From the IMG/VR virus record IMGVR_UViG_3300007735_000692, positions 1 to 37,442 of that record: 37,442 nt of DNA; one strand, written 5' to 3'. This DNA is from a virus. Within the stretch, counting starts at the first letter, position 1. Every line of letters starts with the position of its first letter. This document shows positions 16,248 through 24,626 of this stretch, piece by piece. The notes under the pieces were generated by a model, which worked only from the letters and a program-made list of their open reading frames with translations, searched no databases and was not told the DNA's origin. The translations under genes were made by a program, and so were the position numbers.

Positions 16248-16954
16248 CCGTACCTAACACGACTAACATTCCGGCACCTCGCGTGCCGTTTGTGGACGAG
16301 CGTACGGGCGTCATTTCGCGCGAGTGGTTCCGGTTTCTTAACAACCAGTTTCAACTGACGGGCGGCGGCACAACCGCCATCTCGCTCGCGGACCTTGAAC
16401 TTGCGCCATATAGCGACGCTGCGACTGAAGCCGAGCTCGCCGCAGCGCAGACGCGTATTGACGCGCTAGAGTTAGGGCCGCCCCGGTTAGAGTTTACACC
16501 CGTAAGTTTCGGGTCGTTCTTTTCAACCGAGACTCAAGCGGCGACCGTCATTAATACGGCTAAAGCCATCACTTACAACAATGCCGACACGGCGTATGGC
16601 ATTTACCGCGACCCGGCTGACAACAGCAAAATCAAGGTCTCGCGGCCCGCTATCTACAACGTGCAGTTCTCCATTCAGGTTGACAAAACTTCGGGCGGAA
16701 ACGGCAAGTTTTATATCTGGCCGGCCATCAATGGCACAGCCGTCGCTAATTCAGGTTCGTTGGTTCAAATTCAGGGCAACAACGCCGAAATCTTCTCGGC
16801 TGCAAACTTTTTCTTGCCGCTGTCCAACGGTGACTACTTTCAGTTATTCTTTTCCGTTGACAGTCTTAGCGTGCAGTTGCAGCACTTTGCGGCGGTGGCC
16901 CCTGTGCCCGCGATTCCATCTATCATATTGACCGTGATGCAGGTGTATATATGA
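16244..16954 (+). CDS. Tail fibre protein with C1q-like C-terminal domain
   Basis: The first 30 residues (NIPAPRVPFVDERTGVISREWFRFL) form a common N-terminal segment in phage tail proteins. A helical stretch with Ala-Ala-Thr-Glu-Ala-Glu-Leu repeats at about 60-75 may trimerise. Residues 85-236 look like a C1q/TNF-type jelly-roll (SRPAIYNVQFSIQVDK, GKFYIWPAINGT). This kind of fibre tip can bind host surface molecules. It overlaps both neighbours by 4 bases (ATGA). Confidence 0.7.
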   Translation: MTVPNTTNIPAPRVPFVDERTGVISREWFRFLNNQFQLTGGGTTAISLADLELAPYSDAATEAELAAAQTRIDALELGPPRLEFTPVSFGSFFSTETQAATVINTAKAITYNNADTAYGIYRDPADNSKIKVSRPAIYNVQFSIQVDKTSGGNGKFYIWPAINGTAVANSGSLVQIQGNNAEIFSAANFFLPLSNGDYFQLFFSVDSLSVQLQHFAAVAPVPAIPSIILTVMQVYI

Positions 16955-17751
16955 CCGTATTCCTTTCCCCGCTGGCCGGTGCCGGCGCACAGTTTTTTGA
17001 CGGTGCGGGCAACCCGCTTGCGGGCGGGCGCATCTTTACCTACACGGCGGGCACCACGACGCCGGAAGCGGCCTACACCAGCATCGGCGGTGGCACGGCG
17101 CACAGCAACCCCATCGTGCTCAACTCCGAAGGCCGCGTGCCGGCGGAGATTTGGCTGTCAGAGGCTGTAAGCTACAAGTTTATCCTGCAAACGTCGGCTG
17201 GCGTGCAAATCGGCACGTACGATGACATCTCGGGCGTTAACGATTTGACGGTTTCGGGCATTAGCTGGTCAAACGTCACGGGCACACCGACGACGCTTTC
17301 GGGCTACGGCATCACGGACGCGCTGTCTACCTCAACCGCCGCCGCGACCTACGCCCCAATCGCAAGCCCGACGTTTACCGGCACGGCGTTGATTCCAGAC
17401 AATGCGCCGAGCAACACCAACTTTCCGGTCGGATACCGCGAGGCGCCACTTAACAGCCGAACGACGGGCTACACTCTTGTCGCTTCGGACGCGGGTAAAA
17501 CCCTCGTAATGAACGGCAGCAGCGTGACGCTGACTATTCCGGCCAACTCAACTGTGCCTTTTCCGACGGGAACGGTGTTTATTGTGATTAACGTCAACAG
17601 CACTGCGCTGTCGATTGCGATTACCTCTGACACCTTGACGCTGGTTAACAGCACCACGACCGGCACGCGGACACTTGCGCGGAACGGTGTGGCGACGTGC
17701 ATCAAGATTGGCGTGACTTCTTGGCTCATCAGCGGAGCGGGCTTGACCTAA
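16951..17751 (+). CDS. Tail fibre/tailspike with head-binding-type N-terminus
   Basis: Residues 1-85 carry the pattern FDGAGNPLAGGRIFTYTAGTT...NPIVLNSEGRVPAEIWLSEAVSYKF. This is a widespread N-terminal domain of phage tail proteins, related in layout to the P22 tailspike head-binding domain. The middle contains the fibre motif Trp-Ser-Asn-Val-Thr-Gly-Thr-Pro-Thr-Thr-Leu-Ser-Gly-Tyr-Gly-Ile-Thr-Asp, then a Ser/Thr-rich beta C-terminus. It has no beta-helix catalytic domain. Confidence 0.75.
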   Translation: MTVFLSPLAGAGAQFFDGAGNPLAGGRIFTYTAGTTTPEAAYTSIGGGTAHSNPIVLNSEGRVPAEIWLSEAVSYKFILQTSAGVQIGTYDDISGVNDLTVSGISWSNVTGTPTTLSGYGITDALSTSTAAATYAPIASPTFTGTALIPDNAPSNTNFPVGYREAPLNSRTTGYTLVASDAGKTLVMNGSSVTLTIPANSTVPFPTGTVFIVINVNSTALSIAITSDTLTLVNSTTTGTRTLARNGVATCIKIGVTSWLISGAGLT

Positions 17752-18392
17752 TGAGCGGCGCCACCCTTGTTGCGTTCATTAACGGCAGCTCTGGCGGGGC
17801 TGGGGCTGGCGTGTTTGACTTTTCTGAGCCGGGAGCCGGGTCCGTTGCTATCCCCGTGGGCGCTTTAGGCGTAACCATCCAAGTCTGGGGCGCCGGCGGC
17901 GGCGGCGGATACGGTTACAGCGGATTTATTGCCCCCGGCGAGCCTGAAGTGTTTGCAGGCGGCGGCGGTGGCGGCGGTGGCTACGTTAAGACCATTTTGT
18001 CGTTGTCGGGGCAAGACGGTAAAACCATCAACTACATTGTCGGATCGGGCGGCGCGGGCGGTACGGAGTTTTCGCCCAACGGCAACTCGGGCACGTTCTC
18101 TAACGTGTCGAGCGGCACTTCGGGGACTCCCTATACCATTACGACTATGACCGCTAACGGCGGTAACGGCGGCGATTCGGGGGAGTTTGCTAGTCAAGGT
18201 GCTGGCGGTACAGCTACGGGTGGCAATACCTCCAACACAACGGGTAACGGCGGAGCATTTTTCACCCAAACTGGTGCGGCAGGAATTGCCGGCGATGCCA
18301 GCCTAACGGCAGGTGCAGGCGGTAACGGTGGATTCTTTTTCGGCGGCGACGCCGGACTTGCAGGCCGCGTGCGGTTTGTCTTTACATTCTAA
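17751..18392 (+). CDS. Glycine-rich tail adhesin-like protein (213 aa)
   Basis: I chose the ATG at 17751, which overlaps the previous stop (TAATG). After a beta N-terminus containing IQVWGAGGGGG, the protein has several poly-glycine stretches (runs of 5 and 8 Gly, then GGNGG, GAGG and GGNGG) and ends in VRFVFTF. Glycine-rich blocks of this kind form polyglycine-II packs in some T-even-type adhesins and are frequent in receptor-binding tips. Adhesin function is inference. Confidence 0.7.
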   Translation: MSGATLVAFINGSSGGAGAGVFDFSEPGAGSVAIPVGALGVTIQVWGAGGGGGYGYSGFIAPGEPEVFAGGGGGGGGYVKTILSLSGQDGKTINYIVGSGGAGGTEFSPNGNSGTFSNVSSGTSGTPYTITTMTANGGNGGDSGEFASQGAGGTATGGNTSNTTGNGGAFFTQTGAAGIAGDASLTAGAGGNGGFFFGGDAGLAGRVRFVFTF

Positions 18393-18400
18393 GGTGACAT

Positions 18401-18736
18401 ATGGCAGTTAGCATCAGAGTGCTGATTCCGGCAAAAATCGCCGAAAACAGCCAAACAACTCAGTACACAGCGACCAATGTGTCGGCCATCATCGACAAGT
18501 TTACGGCCACCAACTACAGCAGCGCGGCCGCAACTTTGTCGGTTAACATTGTCACGTCGTTTGACAACGCCGGTAATCAGAACTTGATTGTTAAGTCTAA
18601 AACGCTTCTGCCGTCTGAAACGTACACATTCCCCGAATTGGTCGGGCAAGTCCTTGCACCGGGCGGGCTGATTTCAACGTTAGCTGGCACGGCTACGGCC
18701 ATCAACATCCGTTGCTCGGGACGCGAAGTGTCGTGA
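18401..18736 (+). CDS. Small structural protein, unknown function (111 aa)
   Basis: AAGGTGA lies before the start. The protein is beta-prone, with a central SLTVNIV-like alternation and KTLLPSETYTFPELVGQVLAPGG, a pattern common in small phage beta-sandwich proteins associated with tail fibres. There is no named family. It overlaps the following acetyltransferase gene by 4 bases if that gene starts at the GTG. Confidence 0.6.
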   Translation: MAVSIRVLIPAKIAENSQTTQYTATNVSAIIDKFTATNYSSAAATLSVNIVTSFDNAGNQNLIVKSKTLLPSETYTFPELVGQVLAPGGLISTLAGTATAINIRCSGREVS

Positions 18737-19191
18737 TTGTCCGCGACGCCATCGCAGAGGACTTGCCACGATACCTGCCGCTTGCGCAGGCGTTCCATGC
18801 GGCGTCCCCGATGCACGGCGTCATCCCGTTTGACGCGGATGGGTATTCAGACTTTTACTTACGCGCCATCCACGATCCGTCGGTTGGCGTCTGGTTGGCT
18901 GAAGACGATGGCAAGATTATTGGCATTGCCGGTGCATTGTTCTACCCTATGTACTTCAGCCCGACCAGTATGGTAGTGCAGGAGTTGTGGTGGTGGCTGA
19001 CCCCCGAAGCGCGGGGCAAAGGAGCTGGTCAAGCCATGTACAAAACGATTGAATCGTGGGCATCCGCAAAAGGCGCCGTCGCGCTTTTTATGATTGCCCT
19101 TGAAGATGAACGCGCGGATAAGATGGCTAATCTTTATGCGCGAAAAGGCTTTCGTCCTATGGAACGCACGTATATTAGAGAGGTGGCGTAA
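18733..19191 (+). CDS. GNAT-family N-acetyltransferase
   Basis: It transfers an acetyl group from acetyl-CoA to an amine; the substrate is unknown. The GTG at 18733 (GTGA overlap) gives 152 residues starting IVRDAIAEDLPRYLPLA; a TTG 21 bases upstream is the alternative. The GNAT core is seen in the beta strand VWLAEDDGKIIGIAG, then WWWLTPEARGKGAGQAM, in which the R/Q-x-x-G-x-A/G loop binds CoA pyrophosphate, then a C-terminal YARKGFRPMERTYIRE strand. It is embedded in the tail operon, so it is made late; it might modify a virion or host surface protein (inference). Confidence 0.9.
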   Translation: MIVRDAIAEDLPRYLPLAQAFHAASPMHGVIPFDADGYSDFYLRAIHDPSVGVWLAEDDGKIIGIAGALFYPMYFSPTSMVVQELWWWLTPEARGKGAGQAMYKTIESWASAKGAVALFMIALEDERADKMANLYARKGFRPMERTYIREVA

Positions 19192-19949
19192 TGGCCATTG
19201 GAACCGCAGCAGCAATCCTTGGCAGCGCCGTCATTGGTGGCGCTGTCGCATCGCGGGGAGCCAGCAGAGCTGCCCGAGCGCAGACCCAAGCCGCCGATCA
19301 AGCGGCGCAGGTTCAGCGGGACATATTTGAGCGGCAGACGGAGCTGCAAGAGCCGTTTCGTCAGGCGGGCATTACATCGCAAAACGAGCTGCTTCGACTG
19401 CTTGGCCTTGGTGGCGAAGCGGGCACACCGGGCTACGGGTCAATCGGCGCGCCGTTTACGGCGGAGCAGATGCAGGCCGACCCTGGCTACGCGTTCCGTC
19501 TGGCGGAAGGCGAAAAGGCTTTGGAACGTATGCAGTCCGCTCGTGCGGGCTTGTTAAGTGGCGGAGCGATTCGCGCTGGTGTGCGGTACGGGCAGGAAAT
19601 GGGCTCGCAGGAGTACATGAACGCCTTTAACCGCGCGCAGGCGCTGATGGGTACGCGCCTCGGCGCGCTCGGCAGCCTCTACGGTGCGGGACAGGCCGCC
19701 GCGCAGCAGGTCGGTCAACAGGCTGGCCAGATGGGCACCAATGTCAGCAACCTGCTCATGCAGGGCGGTCAAGCCCGCGCGTCGGGCTACCTCGGCCAAT
19801 CGAACGCACTTGCGCAGGCGCTGGGGCAAGGTGCTATGGGGTACGGCCTCTACCGGGGCGGGTACTTTGGCCCGACCGGCGGCGCGCCGAGCGGCGCTAA
19901 CCTTCAAGCGGTGAATTACATGGGCCCGCAATACGGGAATATGGGGTAA
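19191..19949 (+). CDS. DNA ejection protein 1 (P22 gp7-like position)
   Basis: This is probably an internal virion protein released with DNA at infection. It has 252 residues with a glycine/alanine-rich hydrophobic N-terminus (AAAILGSAVIGGAVASRGA) that may insert in membrane. A long helical segment with AQTQAADQAAQVQ...FERQTELQEPFRQAG follows, then a Gly/Ala/Gln-rich tail. This layout matches phage DNA-transfer proteins. Order and size (252, 427, 810) parallel P22 gp7, gp20, gp16. It starts with an overlap on the GNAT stop. Confidence 0.75.
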   Translation: MAIGTAAAILGSAVIGGAVASRGASRAARAQTQAADQAAQVQRDIFERQTELQEPFRQAGITSQNELLRLLGLGGEAGTPGYGSIGAPFTAEQMQADPGYAFRLAEGEKALERMQSARAGLLSGGAIRAGVRYGQEMGSQEYMNAFNRAQALMGTRLGALGSLYGAGQAAAQQVGQQAGQMGTNVSNLLMQGGQARASGYLGQSNALAQALGQGAMGYGLYRGGYFGPTGGAPSGANLQAVNYMGPQYGNMG

Positions 19950-19952
19950 GTC

Positions 19953-21236
19953 ATGGCAGTCATCGGTGCAACCCAGTTGGAGCCCGTCAACGTCCTCGGG
20001 CAATACGTTCAGGGGTTAGAGGCCGGGCGCGCGACACGCCGGCAGCGTGTGGCAGACGAAGCCGCCATGCTGGAAGCGCAACGCGCCGCAGAGCTGCGCA
20101 ACTTTCTTTCCACCGCTGATCTTAGCAAGCCCGACGCGCAGAACCAGCTTTTGCGATTTGGCCAACCTGGCGCCACCCTGGCGGCCTCGTTGGCTGATAT
20201 TGAAGGCAAGCGCGCCACGGCAAGAAAGACTGGCCTTGAGGCTCGCGGTCTTGAGGTCAAGATAGCCGACGAAAATTACGGTCGATTCCAGAATATGCTT
20301 GGCAATTTGGCGTATGGCGAAGCGCCGCCTAATAAAGCGCAAGTGCTTGACCAAGTAGAGTTTATGATTGCGCAGGGTACTATTGCGCCGCAGTTCCGCG
20401 ACTACGCTACTGGCACGCTGTCTGATGATCCTGCAACGCTGCAAAAGCAACTGCGGGGGCAGTTCTTGGCGGGAGTTCCGGCGGCTGAGCGGGCTAAGTT
20501 GTTTGTGCCGCGCTCGCCCGAAGTGTTTGCGCAGGACTTGGCCGAGCGCGCGGCAGGCGCGCCGCGCACCCAACTTACTACCACTAATATCCAAGAGCGC
20601 GCTGAAGCCGGCAAGTTTGGAGAAAGCTTGGTGGCTGATTTTGCAACTATTCGTGAACGCGCTGATGCAGGTCGCCGCTTCTTGACGACCATTGACCAAG
20701 CCCAGCGTGCACTGAATGAAGGCTTGCGCACGGGCTTTGGTGCCGATGCCGTCCGGCAAGGCGCTCGCGTATTGGCCGCGCTTGGCGAACCTGAAGCCGA
20801 AAAGAAAGCCGCTAATGCGGAGCTGTTTTTGGCCGCAGGTAAAGAAAACGTACTGCGTCGGCAGATTGAACAGAAAGGCCCGCAGACCGAATCGGATGCG
20901 GCGCGTATTGAGGAAACCTTTATTGGTTTGGGCACTACGCCAAAAGCCAACGAGTTTATGCTGGATGTGGCTCGCGCGCAGATTAGACGCGATGGCGAAC
21001 AGCAGCGCTTCTACTCTAGGTGGCGGCGTGAGACGGGTTCGTTTGATGGTGCTGAAGAAGCGTGGTTGGACGGCGAGGGCGGCAGGTCGCTCTTTGATCG
21101 TCCTGAACTTAAAAAGTATGCTACGGGGGCAAGAGGCCGCGATGAGGTTGTCAGAGTAAAGACGGCGGACGAAGCCCGAGCTTTGCCGCCGGGCACGCGG
21201 TTTGTGACGCCCGACGGTCGTATTAAGGTGCGGTAA
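19953..21236 (+). CDS. DNA ejection protein 2 (P22 gp20-like position)
   Basis: This 427-residue, strongly helical protein is rich in Ala, Arg, Glu and Gln, with N-terminal VNVLGQYVQGLEAGRATRRQRVADEAAMLEAQ-type amphipathic helices and no obvious enzymatic motif. The middle gene of three putative ejection genes, it corresponds by order and size to P22 gp20 (471). The C-terminal 30 residues (VKTADEARALPPGTRFVTPDG) form a small beta unit seen at the ends of other phage internal proteins. Assignment rests on context. Confidence 0.65.
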   Translation: MAVIGATQLEPVNVLGQYVQGLEAGRATRRQRVADEAAMLEAQRAAELRNFLSTADLSKPDAQNQLLRFGQPGATLAASLADIEGKRATARKTGLEARGLEVKIADENYGRFQNMLGNLAYGEAPPNKAQVLDQVEFMIAQGTIAPQFRDYATGTLSDDPATLQKQLRGQFLAGVPAAERAKLFVPRSPEVFAQDLAERAAGAPRTQLTTTNIQERAEAGKFGESLVADFATIRERADAGRRFLTTIDQAQRALNEGLRTGFGADAVRQGARVLAALGEPEAEKKAANAELFLAAGKENVLRRQIEQKGPQTESDAARIEETFIGLGTTPKANEFMLDVARAQIRRDGEQQRFYSRWRRETGSFDGAEEAWLDGEGGRSLFDRPELKKYATGARGRDEVVRVKTADEARALPPGTRFVTPDGRIKVR

Positions 21237-23668
21237 TGGCAGCTCCAAAGGTTAAAAACGATCCGTTTGCAGAGTTTGCTGATGCGCCACAAGCTGACCC
21301 ATTTGCAGAGTTTGCTGACGCTACTCCAAAACTAAGCTACCCCGAACGGGTAGCCGCCGGCGTAACCGATTTTGCCCGCGAAGTCATCAACCCCGTAATC
21401 GGCCCCTACGCTACCGCTGCGGGTGTCGGTGCTGCAACGGGCGCACCGTTTGCCGGTGTAGGCGCCGCGCCTGGCGCGGCGTTTGGTGTAGCGGCATTGG
21501 CCGCCGGCGACATTGCAGCGTCTATGTACAACGTTGGACGGGGCGTGGTCGGTTTTGACCCCGTACGCACCCCGTCGCAGATGATCCGCGACTTGTATCC
21601 CGAAGGCATTATAAGCGAGCCAACCGGCCCCACGACGCGTGTGTTGCGCACGGGCGCAGAGTTTGCTATTCCCGCACAGGCGCAAGCCCGTGCAGCCCGT
21701 GAGCTTACTGAGCAGATTGCTCCCGGCGTGACCCGTCAAGTTACGGAAGAGCTGGCGCGGCTACCGGGGCAGCAAACAACCGCCGCGCTAGGTGCCGCAG
21801 GCGGCCTTGAGACTGCGCGTTTTTTTGGTGCTGAAAGCCCCCTTATTGAGACAGGCGCAACGCTTCTCGGCGGTTTGGTTCCCGGCGGTTCGCGTGTGCT
21901 GGCCAAAAAGGTTGGCGGTACGGCGTACAACATCATTGAACCCGTAATGCCGGGCGGTGGCGAGCGTATTCGTGCCCGCGCCTACTTGGACGCGTTTGGT
22001 AATAGCCCGCTGCGCGCGCAGGCCGCGATTGACATGCTGGAGTCCGGTATGTCTCCGCAGCAAGTCGCACTACAAACTAACAACTCTAATCTTGCCGCGT
22101 TGATTGGCACTGCAAAGTACGCCAACACGACCGTGCGCGACATGTACGCCGCGCGCGACGCCGCCGTTCAGCAAATCATGGCTAATCGTCTGGCGACGGT
22201 TAAAGCCAACCAAGCCGCGCAAGAAGCCAATCTGGCGGCCCGCGAGGCTGAACTGACCGGCGCTGTCCCTACGCCAAGCCAGCGTCGTACGGGCCGCGAA
22301 ATAGCGCAGGCGCGGGCTGACTTAATTAACCAACGCCAGCGTGATGTCGTTGGCCCTGCATATACGGCTGCGTTTGAAAAAGCGCCCAATCCGTTTAGCT
22401 TGGAGCCTGTGGTCATTCGAGCACGCGAGATTCAGGCCAACCCGTCTACACGGCTCGACCCTGGAATTGCGCCTAACACTGACGAAATCCTGCGTATTTA
22501 CAAGTTTTCTGAGCCGTCAACAGACCCACTAAGCGGGTTGGGCGGCGAGCGCGCGACGCGCATACCGCCGCAGGTAACGCTGGAAGGCGCCGACGCAATT
22601 ATTAAAGCCATCAACATGGACGTAAGCAAGTTGATGGGGGCTAACGATGCGGCATCTCGCATGGCGCTGCGCAATCTGCAAAGCCTGCGCGATTCGGTTG
22701 ATGAGTCCATTCGTCGTGGTGTGTCGCCCGAAGCTCGCGGTGCATATGGTGATGCGCTGCGTTTGTACCAGACGGAGATTGCTCAGCCGTTCCGCGAAGG
22801 TTGGGTGGCTAAGCTCGCACCCCGAGGCCGTACGGGTGAGGCGCCGGTGCCGCCGACCAGTGTGGTCACGACCGCGCTGCGTAACGAGGACAGCGCTATT
22901 CGATTCGTTGCGGCGTTCCGCGACAGTCCCGAAGCCATGGAAGCCCTGCGCAACGGCATTTTGGGTATCTATCGCAAGGCTGCCGTTAAAGGCGCTCGCG
23001 TAGATCCCACAGCGCATCGGCAGTTCATGGAGCGTTACCGCGCACAACTCAGCATCCTTGATAAAGCCGGCATGAACGTTCGCCCGCAGCTTGCTGAGTT
23101 TGGCAAGCGTGCGATGGGCTTGGAAAGCCGCCGCGTATTGCTTGACGATTTGGCCGACTTTACTAAAGAAGCCGAAGCTAACTTGGCTGACGTAACGCCC
23201 GACGTGTCGGCGACTCGCGTGGCGGGCACCGTGGCTGAAATCCCGGCGCTTCGCGGCGTAGTGAACGACATCAACGCTGCGTTCCGCGATCAACGACAGT
23301 TCAACAAGCTAGTGGCTGAAGGCCAGCGCGCTGGCGCGGGCGTTAAAGGCATTGTGCAAGAAGACGTAACTGACATTCCGTCGCTGTTGTCGCGTCCTGC
23401 CATGCTGGCTAACTTTATCCTGACTCGCGTTAAGGGCGAACTAGATGTGCGTACAGCCTCGCAGGTTGCCGTTGATTTAATTAATTCCAACGCCGCAGCG
23501 CAAGCGCTGAGCAACGCGTTAGCCACACGTCGAGGCGCTATTGGCGAGTACCTGTTCCGTCCGGCAGAACGTACGCCTGGACGTGGCTTCGCGGTAGTTG
23601 CGCCGGGCGCTGTAACCAATGTGCTAGCAGAACCTGCGGGCGAACCCCGCAATCAACTTGCTCGTTAA
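21236..23668 (+). CDS. DNA ejection protein 3 / large internal virion protein (P22 gp16-like position)
   Basis: This 810-residue helical protein starts with a duplicated short motif DPFAEFADA (about residues 9-17 and 21-29). Next is a Gly/Ala-rich hydrophobic stretch at about 55-95 that could cross a membrane, and then long Ala/Arg/Glu helices. There is no lysozyme or transglycosylase motif that I can see. It is the last of three ejection-type genes, overlapping gene 2 by one base. In P22, gp16 is the largest ejection protein and helps DNA cross the inner membrane. Confidence 0.65.
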   Translation: MAAPKVKNDPFAEFADAPQADPFAEFADATPKLSYPERVAAGVTDFAREVINPVIGPYATAAGVGAATGAPFAGVGAAPGAAFGVAALAAGDIAASMYNVGRGVVGFDPVRTPSQMIRDLYPEGIISEPTGPTTRVLRTGAEFAIPAQAQARAARELTEQIAPGVTRQVTEELARLPGQQTTAALGAAGGLETARFFGAESPLIETGATLLGGLVPGGSRVLAKKVGGTAYNIIEPVMPGGGERIRARAYLDAFGNSPLRAQAAIDMLESGMSPQQVALQTNNSNLAALIGTAKYANTTVRDMYAARDAAVQQIMANRLATVKANQAAQEANLAAREAELTGAVPTPSQRRTGREIAQARADLINQRQRDVVGPAYTAAFEKAPNPFSLEPVVIRAREIQANPSTRLDPGIAPNTDEILRIYKFSEPSTDPLSGLGGERATRIPPQVTLEGADAIIKAINMDVSKLMGANDAASRMALRNLQSLRDSVDESIRRGVSPEARGAYGDALRLYQTEIAQPFREGWVAKLAPRGRTGEAPVPPTSVVTTALRNEDSAIRFVAAFRDSPEAMEALRNGILGIYRKAAVKGARVDPTAHRQFMERYRAQLSILDKAGMNVRPQLAEFGKRAMGLESRRVLLDDLADFTKEAEANLADVTPDVSATRVAGTVAEIPALRGVVNDINAAFRDQRQFNKLVAEGQRAGAGVKGIVQEDVTDIPSLLSRPAMLANFILTRVKGELDVRTASQVAVDLINSNAAAQALSNALATRRGAIGEYLFRPAERTPGRGFAVVAPGAVTNVLAEPAGEPRNQLAR

Positions 23669-23678
23669 GGAGACAATT

Positions 23679-23885
23679 ATGCCCCCGGCAATCAAAGGCG
23701 CGCTTAAATCCAAAACGGTGTGGTGGAACGTTGCGCTGGCGCTGCTTGCCAGCCTAGAGATGTTCGCCGGTCACTTGACAACGCTGTTTGGCCAAGACGT
23801 TGCGGCGTCAATCCTGCTGGTTGGTGCGGTCACGAACCTAGTGCTGCGCACGATTACGACGCAGGCGCTTGCGGATAAGAAGTGA
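23679..23885 (+). CDS. Putative holin (68 aa)
   Basis: A strong AAGGAG lies before the ATG at 23679, so I prefer it to the in-frame start 21 bases upstream. The protein has a short basic N-terminus (KGALKSKTVWWN), one clear hydrophobic helix (VALALLASLEMFAG), and a second hydrophobic stretch (SILLVGAVTNLVLR). A small two-helix membrane protein directly before the endolysin suggests a class II-type holin. It opens the inner membrane at lysis time (inference). Confidence 0.65.
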   Translation: MPPAIKGALKSKTVWWNVALALLASLEMFAGHLTTLFGQDVAASILLVGAVTNLVLRTITTQALADKK

Positions 23886-24061
23886 CGGTTGAACCCAAGG
23901 ACTTGCGCCTGCTGAAGACGGACTACGGCTACAAGGTCAAGTCTGTTGCCGATCGGGTAGCAAGATTAGAGAAACGGATTGATTGGGTTGAGAAGCTGTT
24001 GTGGCTGTCGGCGGGAGCGCTGATAAGTTGGCTTGTCACCCTCGTGCTACGGAGCGTGTGA
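23882..24061 (+). CDS. Small coiled-coil membrane protein (59 aa)
   Basis: It starts at a GTG overlapping the holin stop (GTGA) and ends at TGA 24059-24061. The first 40 residues are charged and heptad-patterned (SVADRVARLEKRIDWVEKLL); the last 20 form a membrane helix (WLSAGALISWLVTLVL). This resembles XhlA-like haemolysin/antiholin proteins of phage lysis cassettes. Overlaps on both sides support translation. The precise lysis role is unknown. Confidence 0.65.
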   Translation: MTVEPKDLRLLKTDYGYKVKSVADRVARLEKRIDWVEKLLWLSAGALISWLVTLVLRSV

Positions 24062-24288
24062 TGGACGACGGGCAGATTCTCTTTAACATAATCATAGGAA
24101 TCGCTGGCTTGTTTGGCGGGTGGATTCTGAACAACATTAGCCGCAGCATTGAACGACTGGATCGTGACGTGCGCGCGCTGCCGTTGGTGTATGTGACCCG
24201 TGCCGACTACCGCGCCGACATCGACGAGATTAAAACGATGCTTATGCGCATAAACGACAAGCTGGACGACAAGGCAGACAAGCCGTGA
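24061..24288 (+). CDS. Small membrane protein with coiled coil (75 aa)
   Basis: The ATG at 24061 shares a base with the previous stop (TGATG). An N-terminal hydrophobic helix (ILFNIIIGIAGLFGGWIL) is followed by a charged helix (RSIERLDRDVRAL...IDEIKTMLMRINDKLDDK), the reverse topology of the preceding gene. Proteins of this design are frequent just upstream of phage endolysins. It could be a second holin subunit or antiholin. Confidence 0.65.
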   Translation: MDDGQILFNIIIGIAGLFGGWILNNISRSIERLDRDVRALPLVYVTRADYRADIDEIKTMLMRINDKLDDKADKP

Positions 24289-24626
24289 CGCTAGGCCAGA
24301 AGCAGCGCGTATATGCCCGCTTGGTGGCCAAACTGATTGAAAAGGCTTACGAGCTGGGCTATGAGGTCTCACTAGGCGACGCCTATAGAGACCCCAGAGT
24401 CCACGGCGCCTTGGGCGTACGTAAGTCCTACAGCCACCCAAATAGCGCCCACAAGGTGCGGCTGGCAATCGACTTAAATCTGTTCCGAAATGGCGAATTT
24501 CTAGAACAGTCCGAGGACCACCGTCCGTTAGGCGAGTGGTGGGAGCAGCAGCACCCCTTGGCGCGCTGGGGCGGACGGTTTGATGACGGTAATCACTACT
24601 CTTTTGAGCATAATGGTGTAAAGTAG
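24285..24626 (+). CDS. Endolysin, M15 peptidase type (D-Ala-D-Ala carboxypeptidase-like)
   Basis: It cleaves peptide cross-links of peptidoglycan at lysis. In 113 residues the M15 zinc motifs are intact: SAHKVRLAIDL gives His56 and Asp63, and GGRFDDGNHYSF gives His104. No signal peptide is present, so it needs the holin to reach the cell wall. It overlaps the upstream gene by 4 bases and precedes the spanin pair. The exact bond cut is not determined by sequence. Confidence 0.9.
   Translation: MTLGQKQRVYARLVAKLIEKAYELGYEVSLGDAYRDPRVHGALGVRKSYSHPNSAHKVRLAIDLNLFRNGEFLEQSEDHRPLGEWWEQQHPLARWGGRFDDGNHYSFEHNGVK

Noticed and set aside
20016-21248. 410-residue minus-strand frame opposite ejection protein 2
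   Set aside because: Long antisense frames arise readily opposite Ala/Arg-rich genes; no start signal or motif, and direction opposes the operon.
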